DNA from: Lentilactobacillus parabuchneri DSM 5707 = NBRC 107865
Lineage (GTDB): Bacteria > Bacillota > Bacilli > Lactobacillales > Lactobacillaceae
Assembly: GCF_001435315.1 (NCBI RefSeq)
Contig: NZ_AZGK01000001.1
Span: forward strand, 63,476 to 127,475
Direction of reading: 5' to 3'
Length of the DNA: 64,000 bases
Numbering within the stretch: the first letter of the stretch is position 1; each line of letters opens with the position of its first letter. Positions 30,640 through 39,044 of this stretch are shown in pieces. The translations under genes were made by a program, and so were the position numbers. Below the pieces are notes generated by a model, which searched no databases, was not told where the DNA came from, and saw only the letters and a program-made list of their open reading frames with translations.

Positions 30640-31674
30640 TTGATTCGATTTAAAAACGTGTCCAAGCAATACAGCACCAAAGATGGCGGTCTGACAGCCG
30701 TAAACGACGTGAATATTGACATTAACGATGGTGAGATTTTCGGAATTGTCGGATATTCCGGAGCCGGTAAAAGTACGCTGGTGCGGATGTTAGATGGCTT
30801 GGAAGCGCCAACCACCGGCGAAATTGATATTAACGGAACAGACGTATCCAAGCTGCATGGTCATCAACTCAGAAAGCAACGGCAAAAAATCGGCATGATC
30901 TTCCAACATTTTAACTTGTTATGGTCGAGAACCGTTCTTGACAACATTGCGTTACCCTTGGAAATTGCTAAAGTGCCCAAGGATAAACGCCTCAAACGGG
31001 CCGAAGAACTGATCAAGCTGGTTGGACTGGAAGGTCGTGAGCACTCGTACCCATCCGAACTTTCCGGTGGCCAAAAGCAGCGTGTCGGCATCGCCAGAGC
31101 CTTGGCAAACGAACCGACCATCCTGATATCTGATGAAGCTACCAGTGCATTGGATCCGGATACGACTAATGAAGTTCTGGACCTCCTCCTAAAAATTAAC
31201 AAGGAAATGAACCTGACCATTCTCTTAATTACGCATGAAATGCACGCCATTGCTAAGGTTTGTGAGCGGGTTGCCGTCATGGACAGTGGTCGAGTCGTTG
31301 AAACCGGATCGGTGTTTGAAGTCTTCCGTCACCCACAACAAGACATTACCAAGAAATTTGTCAGTGAGGAATTCACACCACAACAAAGTGACAACACTAT
31401 GACCCTTGATGAATTGGTCAAAAAGTATCCGGACGGCCAAATTATCCGACTCGTCTTTCATGGTCCTCAAGCGGAGTTGCCCATTGTCTCAGATGTTGTT
31501 AAGAACTTTCCTGATTTGACTGTCAGCATCATTTCCGGTGCGATTCATCAAACACAGGAGGGGGCACTTGGGTCATTGGATCTCCAATTTGTTGGGGCCG
31601 AGAGTCAAATTAACGATGCCTTGGCTTATCTTAAAAAATTACGAGTTGAAACGGAGGTGATTCATCATGGGTAG
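30640..31674 (+). CDS. metN: Methionine ABC transporter, ATP-binding protein
   Basis: 344 residues from TTG at 30640; GTG at 30631 overlaps the ribosome site AAGGGGTGA. Walker A is GYSGAGKST, the signature LSGGQKQR and Walker B ILISDEATSALD. The C-terminal ~90 residues (from ~255) are the NIL ligand-binding domain that lets intracellular methionine inhibit transport in MetN proteins. The T-box leader sits directly upstream, and metI overlaps by eight bases. Confidence 0.95.
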   Translation: MIRFKNVSKQYSTKDGGLTAVNDVNIDINDGEIFGIVGYSGAGKSTLVRMLDGLEAPTTGEIDINGTDVSKLHGHQLRKQRQKIGMIFQHFNLLWSRTVLDNIALPLEIAKVPKDKRLKRAEELIKLVGLEGREHSYPSELSGGQKQRVGIARALANEPTILISDEATSALDPDTTNEVLDLLLKINKEMNLTILLITHEMHAIAKVCERVAVMDSGRVVETGSVFEVFRHPQQDITKKFVSEEFTPQQSDNTMTLDELVKKYPDGQIIRLVFHGPQAELPIVSDVVKNFPDLTVSIISGAIHQTQEGALGSLDLQFVGAESQINDALAYLKKLRVETEVIHHG

Positions 31675-32362
31675 TACAACTGGATTCAAATCTTACTTTC
31701 AATTCCACAATGTTGATTGGGGATCGATGATGTCGGCGACTTGGGAAACGGTTTGGATGACGCTGGTTTCAATGATTGTGATCGTGATTCTAGGCATTAT
31801 TCTTGGCTTAATTTTATATGAGACCCGCAATAAACCGGGAATCGGCTATAAAGTTTTAAATTGGATTGTGGGTTTGTTTGTTAACATTTTCCGATCAATT
31901 CCGTTTATCATTTTGATCATTTTGTTATTGCCGATTACCATGAAGCTGGCCGGAACAATCATTGGACCACGGGCCGCTTTGCCATCATTAATTATTTCTG
32001 CAGCGCCATTTTACGCACGGATGGTTGAATCTTATTTCCGTGAAGTGGATGCCGGAGTTCTTGAAGCAGCCGAGTCAATGGGGGCAACGACCTGGGGCGT
32101 CATTACCAAGGTCTTGATTCCTGAGAGTAAGCCAGCGTTGATTGCCGGCGCAACCGTCACCACCATTTCGTTAATTGGGTATACTGCAATGGCCGGTGCA
32201 ATTGGGGCCGGCGGACTTGGAAACCTCGCTTATCAAGATGGTTTTCAGGCCAGCAATAACACGGTGACCCTGGTCGCTACCGTGATTATCTGTTTATTTG
32301 TTTTCATCGTTCAGTTTGTTGGCGATATTTTCGTTAAGATCACCGATAAACGAACACTATAA
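31667..32362 (+). CDS. metI: Methionine ABC transporter, permease
   Basis: 231 residues, five membrane spans. The ATPase-coupling EAA loop is ESMGATTWGVITKVLIPES. NIFRSIPFIILIILLLP is the usual MetI span. It overlaps metN, which suggests translational coupling, and is followed by metQ after 25 bases. Confidence 0.95.
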   Translation: MGSTTGFKSYFQFHNVDWGSMMSATWETVWMTLVSMIVIVILGIILGLILYETRNKPGIGYKVLNWIVGLFVNIFRSIPFIILIILLLPITMKLAGTIIGPRAALPSLIISAAPFYARMVESYFREVDAGVLEAAESMGATTWGVITKVLIPESKPALIAGATVTTISLIGYTAMAGAIGAGGLGNLAYQDGFQASNNTVTLVATVIICLFVFIVQFVGDIFVKITDKRTL

Positions 32363-32387
32363 TACATTATTACTTGGAGGGTTTCAC

Positions 32388-33218
32388 ATGAAGAAAAAAT
32401 TATTGAGTTTATTCGCAGTTGTCTTCACGGCATTTTTATTAGTTGGGTGTTCTTCATCATCAAATTCCAGCAAAAAAATGACGACTTTAAAAATTGGTGC
32501 CTCTGCCGTTCCTCACGCACAAATTTTACGTCACGTTGCCCCACAGCTTAAAAAAGAGGGCGTTAACCTTAAAATCACCACGTTCCAAGACTACACGATG
32601 CCTAACAAGGCTTTGGCAAACGGTGAATTGGACGCCAACTACTTCCAACACATTCCATTCTTAAAGCTTTGGAACAAGCAAAACCACGGTACTTTAGTAA
32701 ATGCCGGTGGCGTTCATTTGGAACCAATCGCCGTCTTCTCAAAGAAAGTTAAGAAGCTCCAAGATCTCAAGAAAGGTGCTACGATCATCGTCAGCAGCAA
32801 TGTTCCTGACTATGGCCGAATTTTGCAAATCTTCAAGGATGCCGGGTTGATCACACTTAAGAAGGGGATTGACATTACGTCTGCCAACTTCAGTGATATT
32901 GCCTCAAATCCTCGTCACTTAAAGTTCAAGCATAGTTACGAACCAAAGCTTTTGCCAACCATCTACAAAAACGGTGAGGGTGATGCTGTTGTGATTAACG
33001 CCAACTACGCCGTTGGTGCCGGTTTAAACCCAATCAAGCAGTCAATTGCGATTGAGAAACGGGATTCGCCTTACGTTAACATCATTGCCACACGTAAGGG
33101 TGATCAGAAGAAGCCGGCCATCAAGAAGTTGGTCAAAGCACTTCAATCAACCAGTACACAAAAATGGATTTTACATCACTACAAGGGTGCTGTTCTTCCA
33201 GAAAAGAATGTTAAGTAA
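32388..33218 (+). CDS. metQ: Methionine-binding lipoprotein
   Basis: 276 residues from ATG at 32388 after GGAGGG. It has a lipoprotein signal with lipobox FLLVGC. NlpA/MetQ motifs: LKIGASAVPHAQIL, NYFQHIPFL and INANYAVGAGL. It delivers methionine (often both D- and L-forms) to MetNI from outside the cell. Confidence 0.95.
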   Translation: MKKKLLSLFAVVFTAFLLVGCSSSSNSSKKMTTLKIGASAVPHAQILRHVAPQLKKEGVNLKITTFQDYTMPNKALANGELDANYFQHIPFLKLWNKQNHGTLVNAGGVHLEPIAVFSKKVKKLQDLKKGATIIVSSNVPDYGRILQIFKDAGLITLKKGIDITSANFSDIASNPRHLKFKHSYEPKLLPTIYKNGEGDAVVINANYAVGAGLNPIKQSIAIEKRDSPYVNIIATRKGDQKKPAIKKLVKALQSTSTQKWILHHYKGAVLPEKNVK

Positions 33219-33228
33219 TATCAATTAT

Positions 33229-33282
33229 GTGCCGTCCGCTATATACTTAAGATAGTTATTAAGTTATAGGGGGCGGTTTTTT
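33229..33282 (+). terminator. metQ terminator that carries the next ribosome site
   Basis: GCCGTCC pairs with GGGGGCGG, with an inner TACTTAA/TTAAGT pairing, followed by TTTTTTTT. The 3' arm AGGGGG is also the only ribosome site for the TTG start at 33283. Confidence 0.65.
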
Positions 33283-34152
33283 TTGAAAGAGAAAAGTGTT
33301 TTTCACGTCAATGGCTATCTGGGGTTGATTGCAACCTTGGTCCTTCTGGGACTTGGGGGGTATCTGCTGTGGATTGGCAGTCAAAATGGGTCAATGGGCG
33401 CGATCATTATTGGGGCAATTATTATCATTTTGGCCCTGTTGTTTGCCAGTTCGTTGACGATCATTCAACCAAATGAAGCCAAGGTATTGACCTTCTTCGG
33501 CCGATACATCGGGACCATTCGCAATTCAGGACTTTACATGACTGTGCCTCTGACGAATAAGCAGACAATTTCATTGCGGGTTCGAAATTTTAACAGCTCG
33601 ATTATTAAAGTGAATGATTCTAAAGGAAATCCTGTAGAGATTGCTGCGGTTATTGTCTATAAAGTCGTTGACTCGGCCAAAGCTATTTTTAGTGTTGAGG
33701 ACTATGAACAATTTGTTGAAATTCAAAGTGAATCGGGAATCCGACACATTGCCAGTCAGTATCCATACGATAGTTTTGATGATTCCACCGATAAGTTAAC
33801 CCTGCGCGGCAACGCAACTGAAGTTTCTCAAGCCTTACAAACCGAGTTGCAGGAACGATTGGATGTTGCCGGCCTGCAAATTATTGAAACTCGGTTGACC
33901 CACTTGGCATACGCCACTGAAATTGCCAATGCAATGCTGCAGCGTCAACAAGCAACTGCGATTCTCTCGGCTAGAAAAATCATTGTCCAAGGAGCAGTTG
34001 CTATCTCAGAAGATGCTGTTTCTCAGCTCCAAAAGGATCTTGGGGCGACAATTACCGATGAACAACGGATGAAAATGATTAATAACGTTTTGGTTTCAAT
34101 TATTACTGAACGGGGAACGCAAAACGTCATTAACACAGATAATTTAGATTAA
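33283..34152 (+). CDS. SPFH/Band 7 (stomatin-like) membrane protein
   Basis: 289 residues from TTG at 33283. Two close membrane spans (~12-33 and ~39-60) precede an SPFH domain (~65-240) with TIIQPNEAKVLTFFGRY, RVRNF and VDSAKAIFSVEDYEQFVEIQSESGIRHIASQYPYD, ending in the helical NAMLQRQQATAILSARKIIVQGAV. Such proteins organise membrane domains and protease complexes. No partner gene is adjacent. The start codon lies at the end of a terminator T-run, so readthrough or a hidden promoter must provide the mRNA. Confidence 0.9.
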   Translation: MKEKSVFHVNGYLGLIATLVLLGLGGYLLWIGSQNGSMGAIIIGAIIIILALLFASSLTIIQPNEAKVLTFFGRYIGTIRNSGLYMTVPLTNKQTISLRVRNFNSSIIKVNDSKGNPVEIAAVIVYKVVDSAKAIFSVEDYEQFVEIQSESGIRHIASQYPYDSFDDSTDKLTLRGNATEVSQALQTELQERLDVAGLQIIETRLTHLAYATEIANAMLQRQQATAILSARKIIVQGAVAISEDAVSQLQKDLGATITDEQRMKMINNVLVSIITERGTQNVINTDNLD

Positions 34153-34175
34153 TTTGAGCAGAAGTTCATTAAGGT

Positions 34176-34222
34176 CGCTTCATTTAGATGTTTGTAACTG
34201 ACGTCTAAATGAAGCGTTTTTT
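34176..34222 (+). terminator. Terminator after the SPFH gene
   Basis: CGCTTCATTTAGATG pairs with CGTCTAAATGAAGCG, followed by TTTTTTT. Confidence 0.88.
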
Positions 34223-34224
34223 TG

Positions 34225-34253
34225 TTGACTTTTAGGTCCCTTACATATATAGT
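34225..34253 (+). promoter_or_regulatory. Promoter of the double ABC-transporter operon
   Basis: TTGACT, 17-base spacer, TATAGT; it directly follows the terminator and overlaps the left arm of the inverted repeat. Confidence 0.8.
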
Positions 34254-34277
34254 TAGTTACATAAGTAATTAACTAAC
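34252..34277 (+). promoter_or_regulatory. Inverted repeat, likely operator for the GntR repressor
   Basis: GTTAGTTA and TAACTAAC are perfect 8-base arms 10 bases apart, starting in the -10 box. This is where a repressor would block transcription; the operon's own YtrA-type regulator (36910-37281) is the obvious candidate. Confidence 0.65.
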
Positions 34278-34290
34278 ACGGAGGCTTATT

Positions 34291-35043
34291 ATGACAACTA
34301 AAATTGTGGAAACTGAAGACTTACACAAAACTTACGATAAAAATAGTGCCAAACCATATGAAGCATTGAAGGGAATTAGCTTATCCGTTAATCAAGGAGA
34401 ATTCGTTGGAATTATGGGGGCTTCCGGATCCGGGAAGACGACTTTATTGAATATTTTGGCAACGTTGGACCAACCAACAAGCGGCTCAGTTAAAATTGAC
34501 GGCCAAGATGTGACTAATTTATCTGCGAACCAGATGGCTGATTTTCGTTCTAAAAAATTAGGATTCATTTTTCAGGATTTTAATTTATTGGAAACTTTAA
34601 CGGCTCAAGAAAATATTGCTTTGCCGTTATCACTTCAAAACGCCAAGCAGTCGGCGATTAACACCGCAGTCAAAACTGCAGCCGGTAAGTTGGGGATCGA
34701 AGAATTATTGGGAAAATATCCGACCCAACTATCTGGTGGCCAAAAGCAACGGGTTGCTGCTGCCAGAGCGTTAGTTGCCAATCCATCAATCATATTTGGA
34801 GATGAGCCAACCGGTGCTTTGGATTCCACCAACGCCCGCGAATTATTGGACACGCTGACCAATATTAATCAGCAGGGCGTTTCAATCCTGTTGGTGACCC
34901 ATGATCCATTTTCTGCCAGCTTCTGTAAACGCATCTTGTTCATCAAGGATGGCAGGATTGGTGATGAGATTGATGCTGGTAACAAGCCACGGAATGAATT
35001 TTATCAAGAAATTCTCGAAAAATTAGGAACTTTCGAACAGTAA
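34291..35043 (+). CDS. ABC transporter ATP-binding protein (BceA/MacB-like)
   Basis: 250 residues. Walker A GASGSGKTT, Q-loop FIFQDFNLL, signature LSGGQKQRVAAARAL and Walker B IIFGDEPTGALDS. It belongs to the LolD/MacB/BceA branch, which energises FtsX-like permeases without moving substrate through a normal channel. Its partner is encoded 21 bases downstream. Bce systems protect against peptide antibiotics that bind lipid II-cycle intermediates; the ligand here is unknown. Confidence 0.93.
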   Translation: MTTKIVETEDLHKTYDKNSAKPYEALKGISLSVNQGEFVGIMGASGSGKTTLLNILATLDQPTSGSVKIDGQDVTNLSANQMADFRSKKLGFIFQDFNLLETLTAQENIALPLSLQNAKQSAINTAVKTAAGKLGIEELLGKYPTQLSGGQKQRVAAARALVANPSIIFGDEPTGALDSTNARELLDTLTNINQQGVSILLVTHDPFSASFCKRILFIKDGRIGDEIDAGNKPRNEFYQEILEKLGTFEQ

Positions 35044-35064
35044 TCAATTCAAAGGAGCGCAATT

Positions 35065-36882
35065 ATGTTATTTAAAATTTCATTATCCGGCGTCAAAGCG
35101 CGTTGGAAAGATTATCTGGTCCTGTTTTCAGGAATGATGATTACAACGGCGATCTTTTATATGTTTGAAGCCATTTCAACCAACGATAAATTTACCACAA
35201 ACAGTCCAGTTGGTCAGAATGCAAAAGTCGTCTTCATTTTTGGCTCGATTCTATTGGCGATCATTACACTGGTGTACGTCTTTTATGCCAACAACTTTTT
35301 AATGAGCATGCGAAAGCACGATTATGGCCTGTTCATGATGCTGGGGGCCAAATCAGGCGTCATCAGCAAGTTGATTATCCTGGAAACGATTGTCATCGGG
35401 TTGGTTTCAACCCTGGTTGGGATCGTGTTTGGAATCGGAGTAACGCAGATTCTCAGCGATTTTCTCGGCAATGCGCTGCATATTTCACTCACCAATTTCT
35501 CGGCGTTTTATATGCCGGCTGTTTGGACAACAATTATCATGTTTCTGGTGTTGTTCGTCATTGCCGGGTTCTTGAATGCCAGAACGTTTGTTAAGACGTC
35601 CGCACTACAACTGCTGCGTTCGGGCCAACAAAGCGATTGGAAGCAGCCTAAGACGTCTCATTTGATGATTCAAGCCATCTTGGGAATCGTCCTGTTAGCT
35701 GGCGGATATTATGCCCTTTACGACATTATGCGACTGAAAATTATGGCGATTGCCATTGGCTTGGTGACCATCGTGCTTGGAACTTACTTTGTTTTTAACT
35801 CATTTTTCGTTATGCTGCTGGAGTGGCTTCAGCGATCAAAGATGAGTTCAAAGGGTTTAAATTCATTTACGTTGGCTCAGCTTAAATTCAGAATTCGGGA
35901 TTATACCAAGATTCTCTCCGTTGTCTCACTTTTGTTTGCATTGGCACTGGGGGCCATTACGGTTGGGGTTGGCTTTCAGAATATGGTTCCCAAATTAGCA
36001 GAGGGAAACGGTTATTATTCTGTTGCATTGACTAATCCGACTGCCAAACAGGGCTCACTGATTGGCCAAATTAAAGGTAAATCAACTGTGACCTATCAAC
36101 AGAAGGTCGACTCTCAAACCAAACACGTTTATTACCGGGCCGATCAATTAAAGCAACAACCGATGAAGTATGCCCATTTTACCAATCAGGCCCAACTGAA
36201 ATCAAAAGTTTCCAATGCTTCACTTAAGGACTTCAAAGATGTTAATTCGGATCCATACCAGGCACTGTCGAGTTTGCAGGCACCAACCATTCAATCTTAC
36301 AAGATTCAGGTCGTTTCAGCCCAAACCTTCAGCCAAATTAATGCCAAGACAAACGCCCTTTTCTTAGTCCGGGCACACGATATGGACGCTGCCAGTCCTC
36401 AGTTAACAAAAATTACCGAACTTCAACAAAAACAATACCACGTTAAGGACCTGCAGATGGGGTCATTTACGATGTATCAATTACTCAAAGGTGTCTTTGG
36501 CAGCCTTGAATTTATGGGTATTTTCCTGGGAATTGCGTTTTTGGCCATGCTTGCCAGTTGCTTGATGTTTAAGATTTTAAGCGGGACTGCCAGTGATAAG
36601 ATCCGCTTTGATATGCTGAACAAAATTGGCACCCGTCGTTCTGTCTTGAGCCATTCGATTTTGGCACAAATTCTCGGCTTGTTTGCCTTACCAGCCGTTC
36701 TCGGTATCATTGACGTTGCCTTTGGTCTGCAAATGTTTGTCCAAGGCCACTTGCTAACCAGTGCCTATCAGACATTTGGAATCACGACGATTGGATTTGT
36801 GATTTTATACCTGATCTACTTTGTTGTAACGGTATTGATTTACTCAAAGATCGTGGTTCCAAAGACTAAGGTGGAACGCTAA
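35065..36882 (+). CDS. FtsX-like ABC permease (BceB-like)
   Basis: 605 residues with about ten membrane spans. The layout is that of BceB: spans 1-4 with an FtsX domain (FMSMRKHDYGLFMMLGAKSG-type coupling region), spans 5-6, then a large hydrophilic outer domain (~310-480, with repeated Gln/Lys stretches) between spans 7 and 8 and a final FtsX-like bundle. The outer loop is where BceB proteins sense peptides. No BceRS two-component genes are adjacent; a GntR regulator follows instead. Confidence 0.9.
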   Translation: MLFKISLSGVKARWKDYLVLFSGMMITTAIFYMFEAISTNDKFTTNSPVGQNAKVVFIFGSILLAIITLVYVFYANNFLMSMRKHDYGLFMMLGAKSGVISKLIILETIVIGLVSTLVGIVFGIGVTQILSDFLGNALHISLTNFSAFYMPAVWTTIIMFLVLFVIAGFLNARTFVKTSALQLLRSGQQSDWKQPKTSHLMIQAILGIVLLAGGYYALYDIMRLKIMAIAIGLVTIVLGTYFVFNSFFVMLLEWLQRSKMSSKGLNSFTLAQLKFRIRDYTKILSVVSLLFALALGAITVGVGFQNMVPKLAEGNGYYSVALTNPTAKQGSLIGQIKGKSTVTYQQKVDSQTKHVYYRADQLKQQPMKYAHFTNQAQLKSKVSNASLKDFKDVNSDPYQALSSLQAPTIQSYKIQVVSAQTFSQINAKTNALFLVRAHDMDAASPQLTKITELQQKQYHVKDLQMGSFTMYQLLKGVFGSLEFMGIFLGIAFLAMLASCLMFKILSGTASDKIRFDMLNKIGTRRSVLSHSILAQILGLFALPAVLGIIDVAFGLQMFVQGHLLTSAYQTFGITTIGFVILYLIYFVVTVLIYSKIVVPKTKVER

Positions 36883-36909
36883 TTGCTTATAAAAGGAAAT
36901 GGGTTGGTT

Positions 36910-37281
36910 ATGATGAAATTTGAATTTAATAGTTCGGAACCCATTTACCGCCAAGTTGCTGAACAAATTGAAGATGCGGTTGCATCCGGTGGCTTTGAAG
37001 AGGGCCAACAAATCCCTTCTACCACCGAGATTTCAAAGGAGTTTCACATCAATCCAGCGACCGTTTTAAAAGGCATGAACATTGTCGTTGCCAAGAATTT
37101 AATTGAGAAACGACGGGGCCTTGGGATGTTTGTTCAGCAAGGAGCCAGGCAACGAATCCTCGAAGAAAAACGCAACAGTTTCTTCGAGGAATTTGTTGTG
37201 AATTTGGTTCGCGAGGCGCGTAATTTGGATATTTCCGAAGACGAATTACTAGAATTAGTGAAAAGAGGTTACAAGCGATGA
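36910..37281 (+). CDS. GntR-family regulator, YtrA subfamily
   Basis: About 123 residues. Winged-helix motif: PIYRQVAEQIEDAVASGGFEEGQQIPSTTEISKEF-type head, then INPATVLKGMNIVVAKNLIEKRRGLGMFV. The short C-terminal helical tail without a large ligand domain is typical of YtrA proteins, which repress their own ABC-transporter operons. The start is uncertain: ATG at 36910 or 36913, or TTG at 36883 with AGGTGG eight bases ahead. The stop overlaps the next ATG by four bases. Confidence 0.9.
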   Translation: MMKFEFNSSEPIYRQVAEQIEDAVASGGFEEGQQIPSTTEISKEFHINPATVLKGMNIVVAKNLIEKRRGLGMFVQQGARQRILEEKRNSFFEEFVVNLVREARNLDISEDELLELVKRGYKR

Positions 37282-38159
37282 GTGTACTTGAAGTCAGCCA
37301 CATCACCAAAACATTTGGATCCAAACACGTTTTGTCGGATGTCAATCTTACCTTCGAGGAAGGCAAAATCTATGGCCTTCTGGGTCGAAACGGTGCCGGT
37401 AAAAGCACGTTACTGAGTATCATGACAAATCGGATCTTCGCTGGGGAAGGGGAAGTTAAGATTGACTCCGAAAATGTTGACGACAATGATGCCAAGTTGG
37501 GTTTGATGTACCTGATGAGCGAAGTGAACCTCTATGCTGATGGCTGGAAGCTTAAGCAGATTATCAAAGATTCCGAATCATTTTACGGCAGCTTTAATCA
37601 CGAGCTGGCAGACCGGTTAATCACGGAATTTGGACTGGATATTAATCAGAAGTTTGGCAAATTATCGACGGGTTATAATTCAATTTTTAAGTTGATTTTG
37701 GCACTGTGTCTGCCCGTCAAATTTGTGTTGCTGGATGAGCCGGTGTTAGGCCTTGATGCCAACCACCGAGAACTGTTTTATTCTGAGTTGATCCAGTCAT
37801 ATTCCGATAATCCACGTACCTTTATCATTTCAACACATTTGATTGAAGAAGTGGCCAATATTATTAGCGATGTCATTGTCCTGGATCAAGGGCGGGTGAT
37901 TTTGAACCAGCCGGTTGAAGACGTTTTGGCTAAAACCCATTCCGTGGTCGGACCAGAAAAAGATGTGGATCAATATACCCAAGGGTTGAATGTGATTGGC
38001 CATGACAACATGGGAAGCATCCGGGCCAACTACGTTTATGGCGACTTGGACGACCGGATTTTACCCGATACGGTTCAACTATCGAATTTTGATCTGCAGA
38101 AATTATTTATCTATTTGACCAATCAATATGAGGGGAGTGCCCACCATGAAGACAAATAA
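37278..38159 (+). CDS. ABC transporter ATP-binding protein (YtrB-like)
   Basis: 293 residues. Walker A LGRNGAGKST and Walker B FVLLDEPVLGLD are normal, and the switch His lies in ISTHLIEEV. The signature is divergent: KLSTGYNSIF in place of LSGGQ, as in several YtrB/YxlF-type exporters. A C-terminal extension of ~80 residues follows. It is coupled to the GntR gene (ATGA overlap) and overlaps its permease gene by 14 bases. Confidence 0.9.
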   Translation: MSVLEVSHITKTFGSKHVLSDVNLTFEEGKIYGLLGRNGAGKSTLLSIMTNRIFAGEGEVKIDSENVDDNDAKLGLMYLMSEVNLYADGWKLKQIIKDSESFYGSFNHELADRLITEFGLDINQKFGKLSTGYNSIFKLILALCLPVKFVLLDEPVLGLDANHRELFYSELIQSYSDNPRTFIISTHLIEEVANIISDVIVLDQGRVILNQPVEDVLAKTHSVVGPEKDVDQYTQGLNVIGHDNMGSIRANYVYGDLDDRILPDTVQLSNFDLQKLFIYLTNQYEGSAHHEDK

Positions 38160-38919
38160 AGTGACTCAATATTTATTCCGGCGTCAGATAATTGGTCTTT
38201 TCGAAATGTACGCCTTTTTGTTTGTGGCCTTCCTGATTTTACCGTTTATCTTTTCGCTCATTTCAGGTTCTCTAAGCGACTATTCCTTAGCCGAACAGAT
38301 GCGGGGAACTTGGATTACGGCGGCATTTGGTGTCTACATGTTTGCGATTTCGACCTTATCATATGAGAATTTCAAATTCCTCATTCAAAATGGCATTTCG
38401 CGGACCACTTTTTTTGAAGCTCAGGTAACCGTCTACGGGTTGTTAATTCTAATCGGAAATACGTTCAATTTGTTCTACCAATATGTAGTCTTGATGCCCC
38501 TGGTTCATGCACACAACACCAATATTTTTATGTCGTCTTATGTCAACTACTTCCATAATCCGTTCGTCGGATTCATCTTCAACTTCATTTTTAGCGGCTT
38601 GTTATTAGTCGTTGGGACGTTGATCGGAATGGTCATTGGGAATTTCTTGACGTTATTCTCTAAGATCGTCCAGCGAATAATTTTGATCGTAACCCCGATT
38701 ATTGCTTACATTACCCTGATGTACACGGCATCCAAATTAATCTTGGACGCCAGTTTTCAAATGACATGGGTGGCCAACTTTGCCAAATTCATCCTTGGCT
38801 ATCGGGCAACTGGGGCGTACGATCCGTTTCCAATGATGATTTCGATGCTGGTAGTGGCGGCTGTTCTGCTGGTCATCGTCAAGTATCTCTTCAGCAAAAA
38901 ACAACTAAAACGTGAATAA
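38146..38919 (+). CDS. ABC transporter permease (ABC-2-like)
   Basis: 257 residues from ATG at 38146 after GAGGGGAG, with six membrane spans arranged in three pairs (AFLFVAFLILPFIFSLISG, TAAFGVYMFAISTLSY, VYGLLILIGNTFNLFY and so on). There is no substrate motif; the family usually moves drugs, peptides or lipids outward. It is the last gene of the operon, and I see no clear terminator hairpin after it. Confidence 0.85.
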   Translation: MKTNKVTQYLFRRQIIGLFEMYAFLFVAFLILPFIFSLISGSLSDYSLAEQMRGTWITAAFGVYMFAISTLSYENFKFLIQNGISRTTFFEAQVTVYGLLILIGNTFNLFYQYVVLMPLVHAHNTNIFMSSYVNYFHNPFVGFIFNFIFSGLLLVVGTLIGMVIGNFLTLFSKIVQRIILIVTPIIAYITLMYTASKLILDASFQMTWVANFAKFILGYRATGAYDPFPMMISMLVVAAVLLVIVKYLFSKKQLKRE

Positions 38920-38970
38920 TTGTCATTAATGAGCAGTCTTTAAAAAAGTTATGAGAAGTTAATGAAACTG

Positions 38971-38999
38971 TTTTCAACTTGAATTATCCATGATATACT
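38971..38999 (+). promoter_or_regulatory. Probable ddl promoter
   Basis: TTTTCA, 17-base spacer, TATACT, 46 bases before the ddl start. Confidence 0.5.
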
Positions 39000-39044
39000 T
39001 AAGTTTCTGGAAAACACACGACTATACGAATAGGATGAGAAATC

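Noticed and set aside
30400-30700. Opposed frames in the Met T-box region (30439-30669 and 30624-30851 minus)
   Set aside because: They are antisense shadows of the leader and metN with no ribosome sites.
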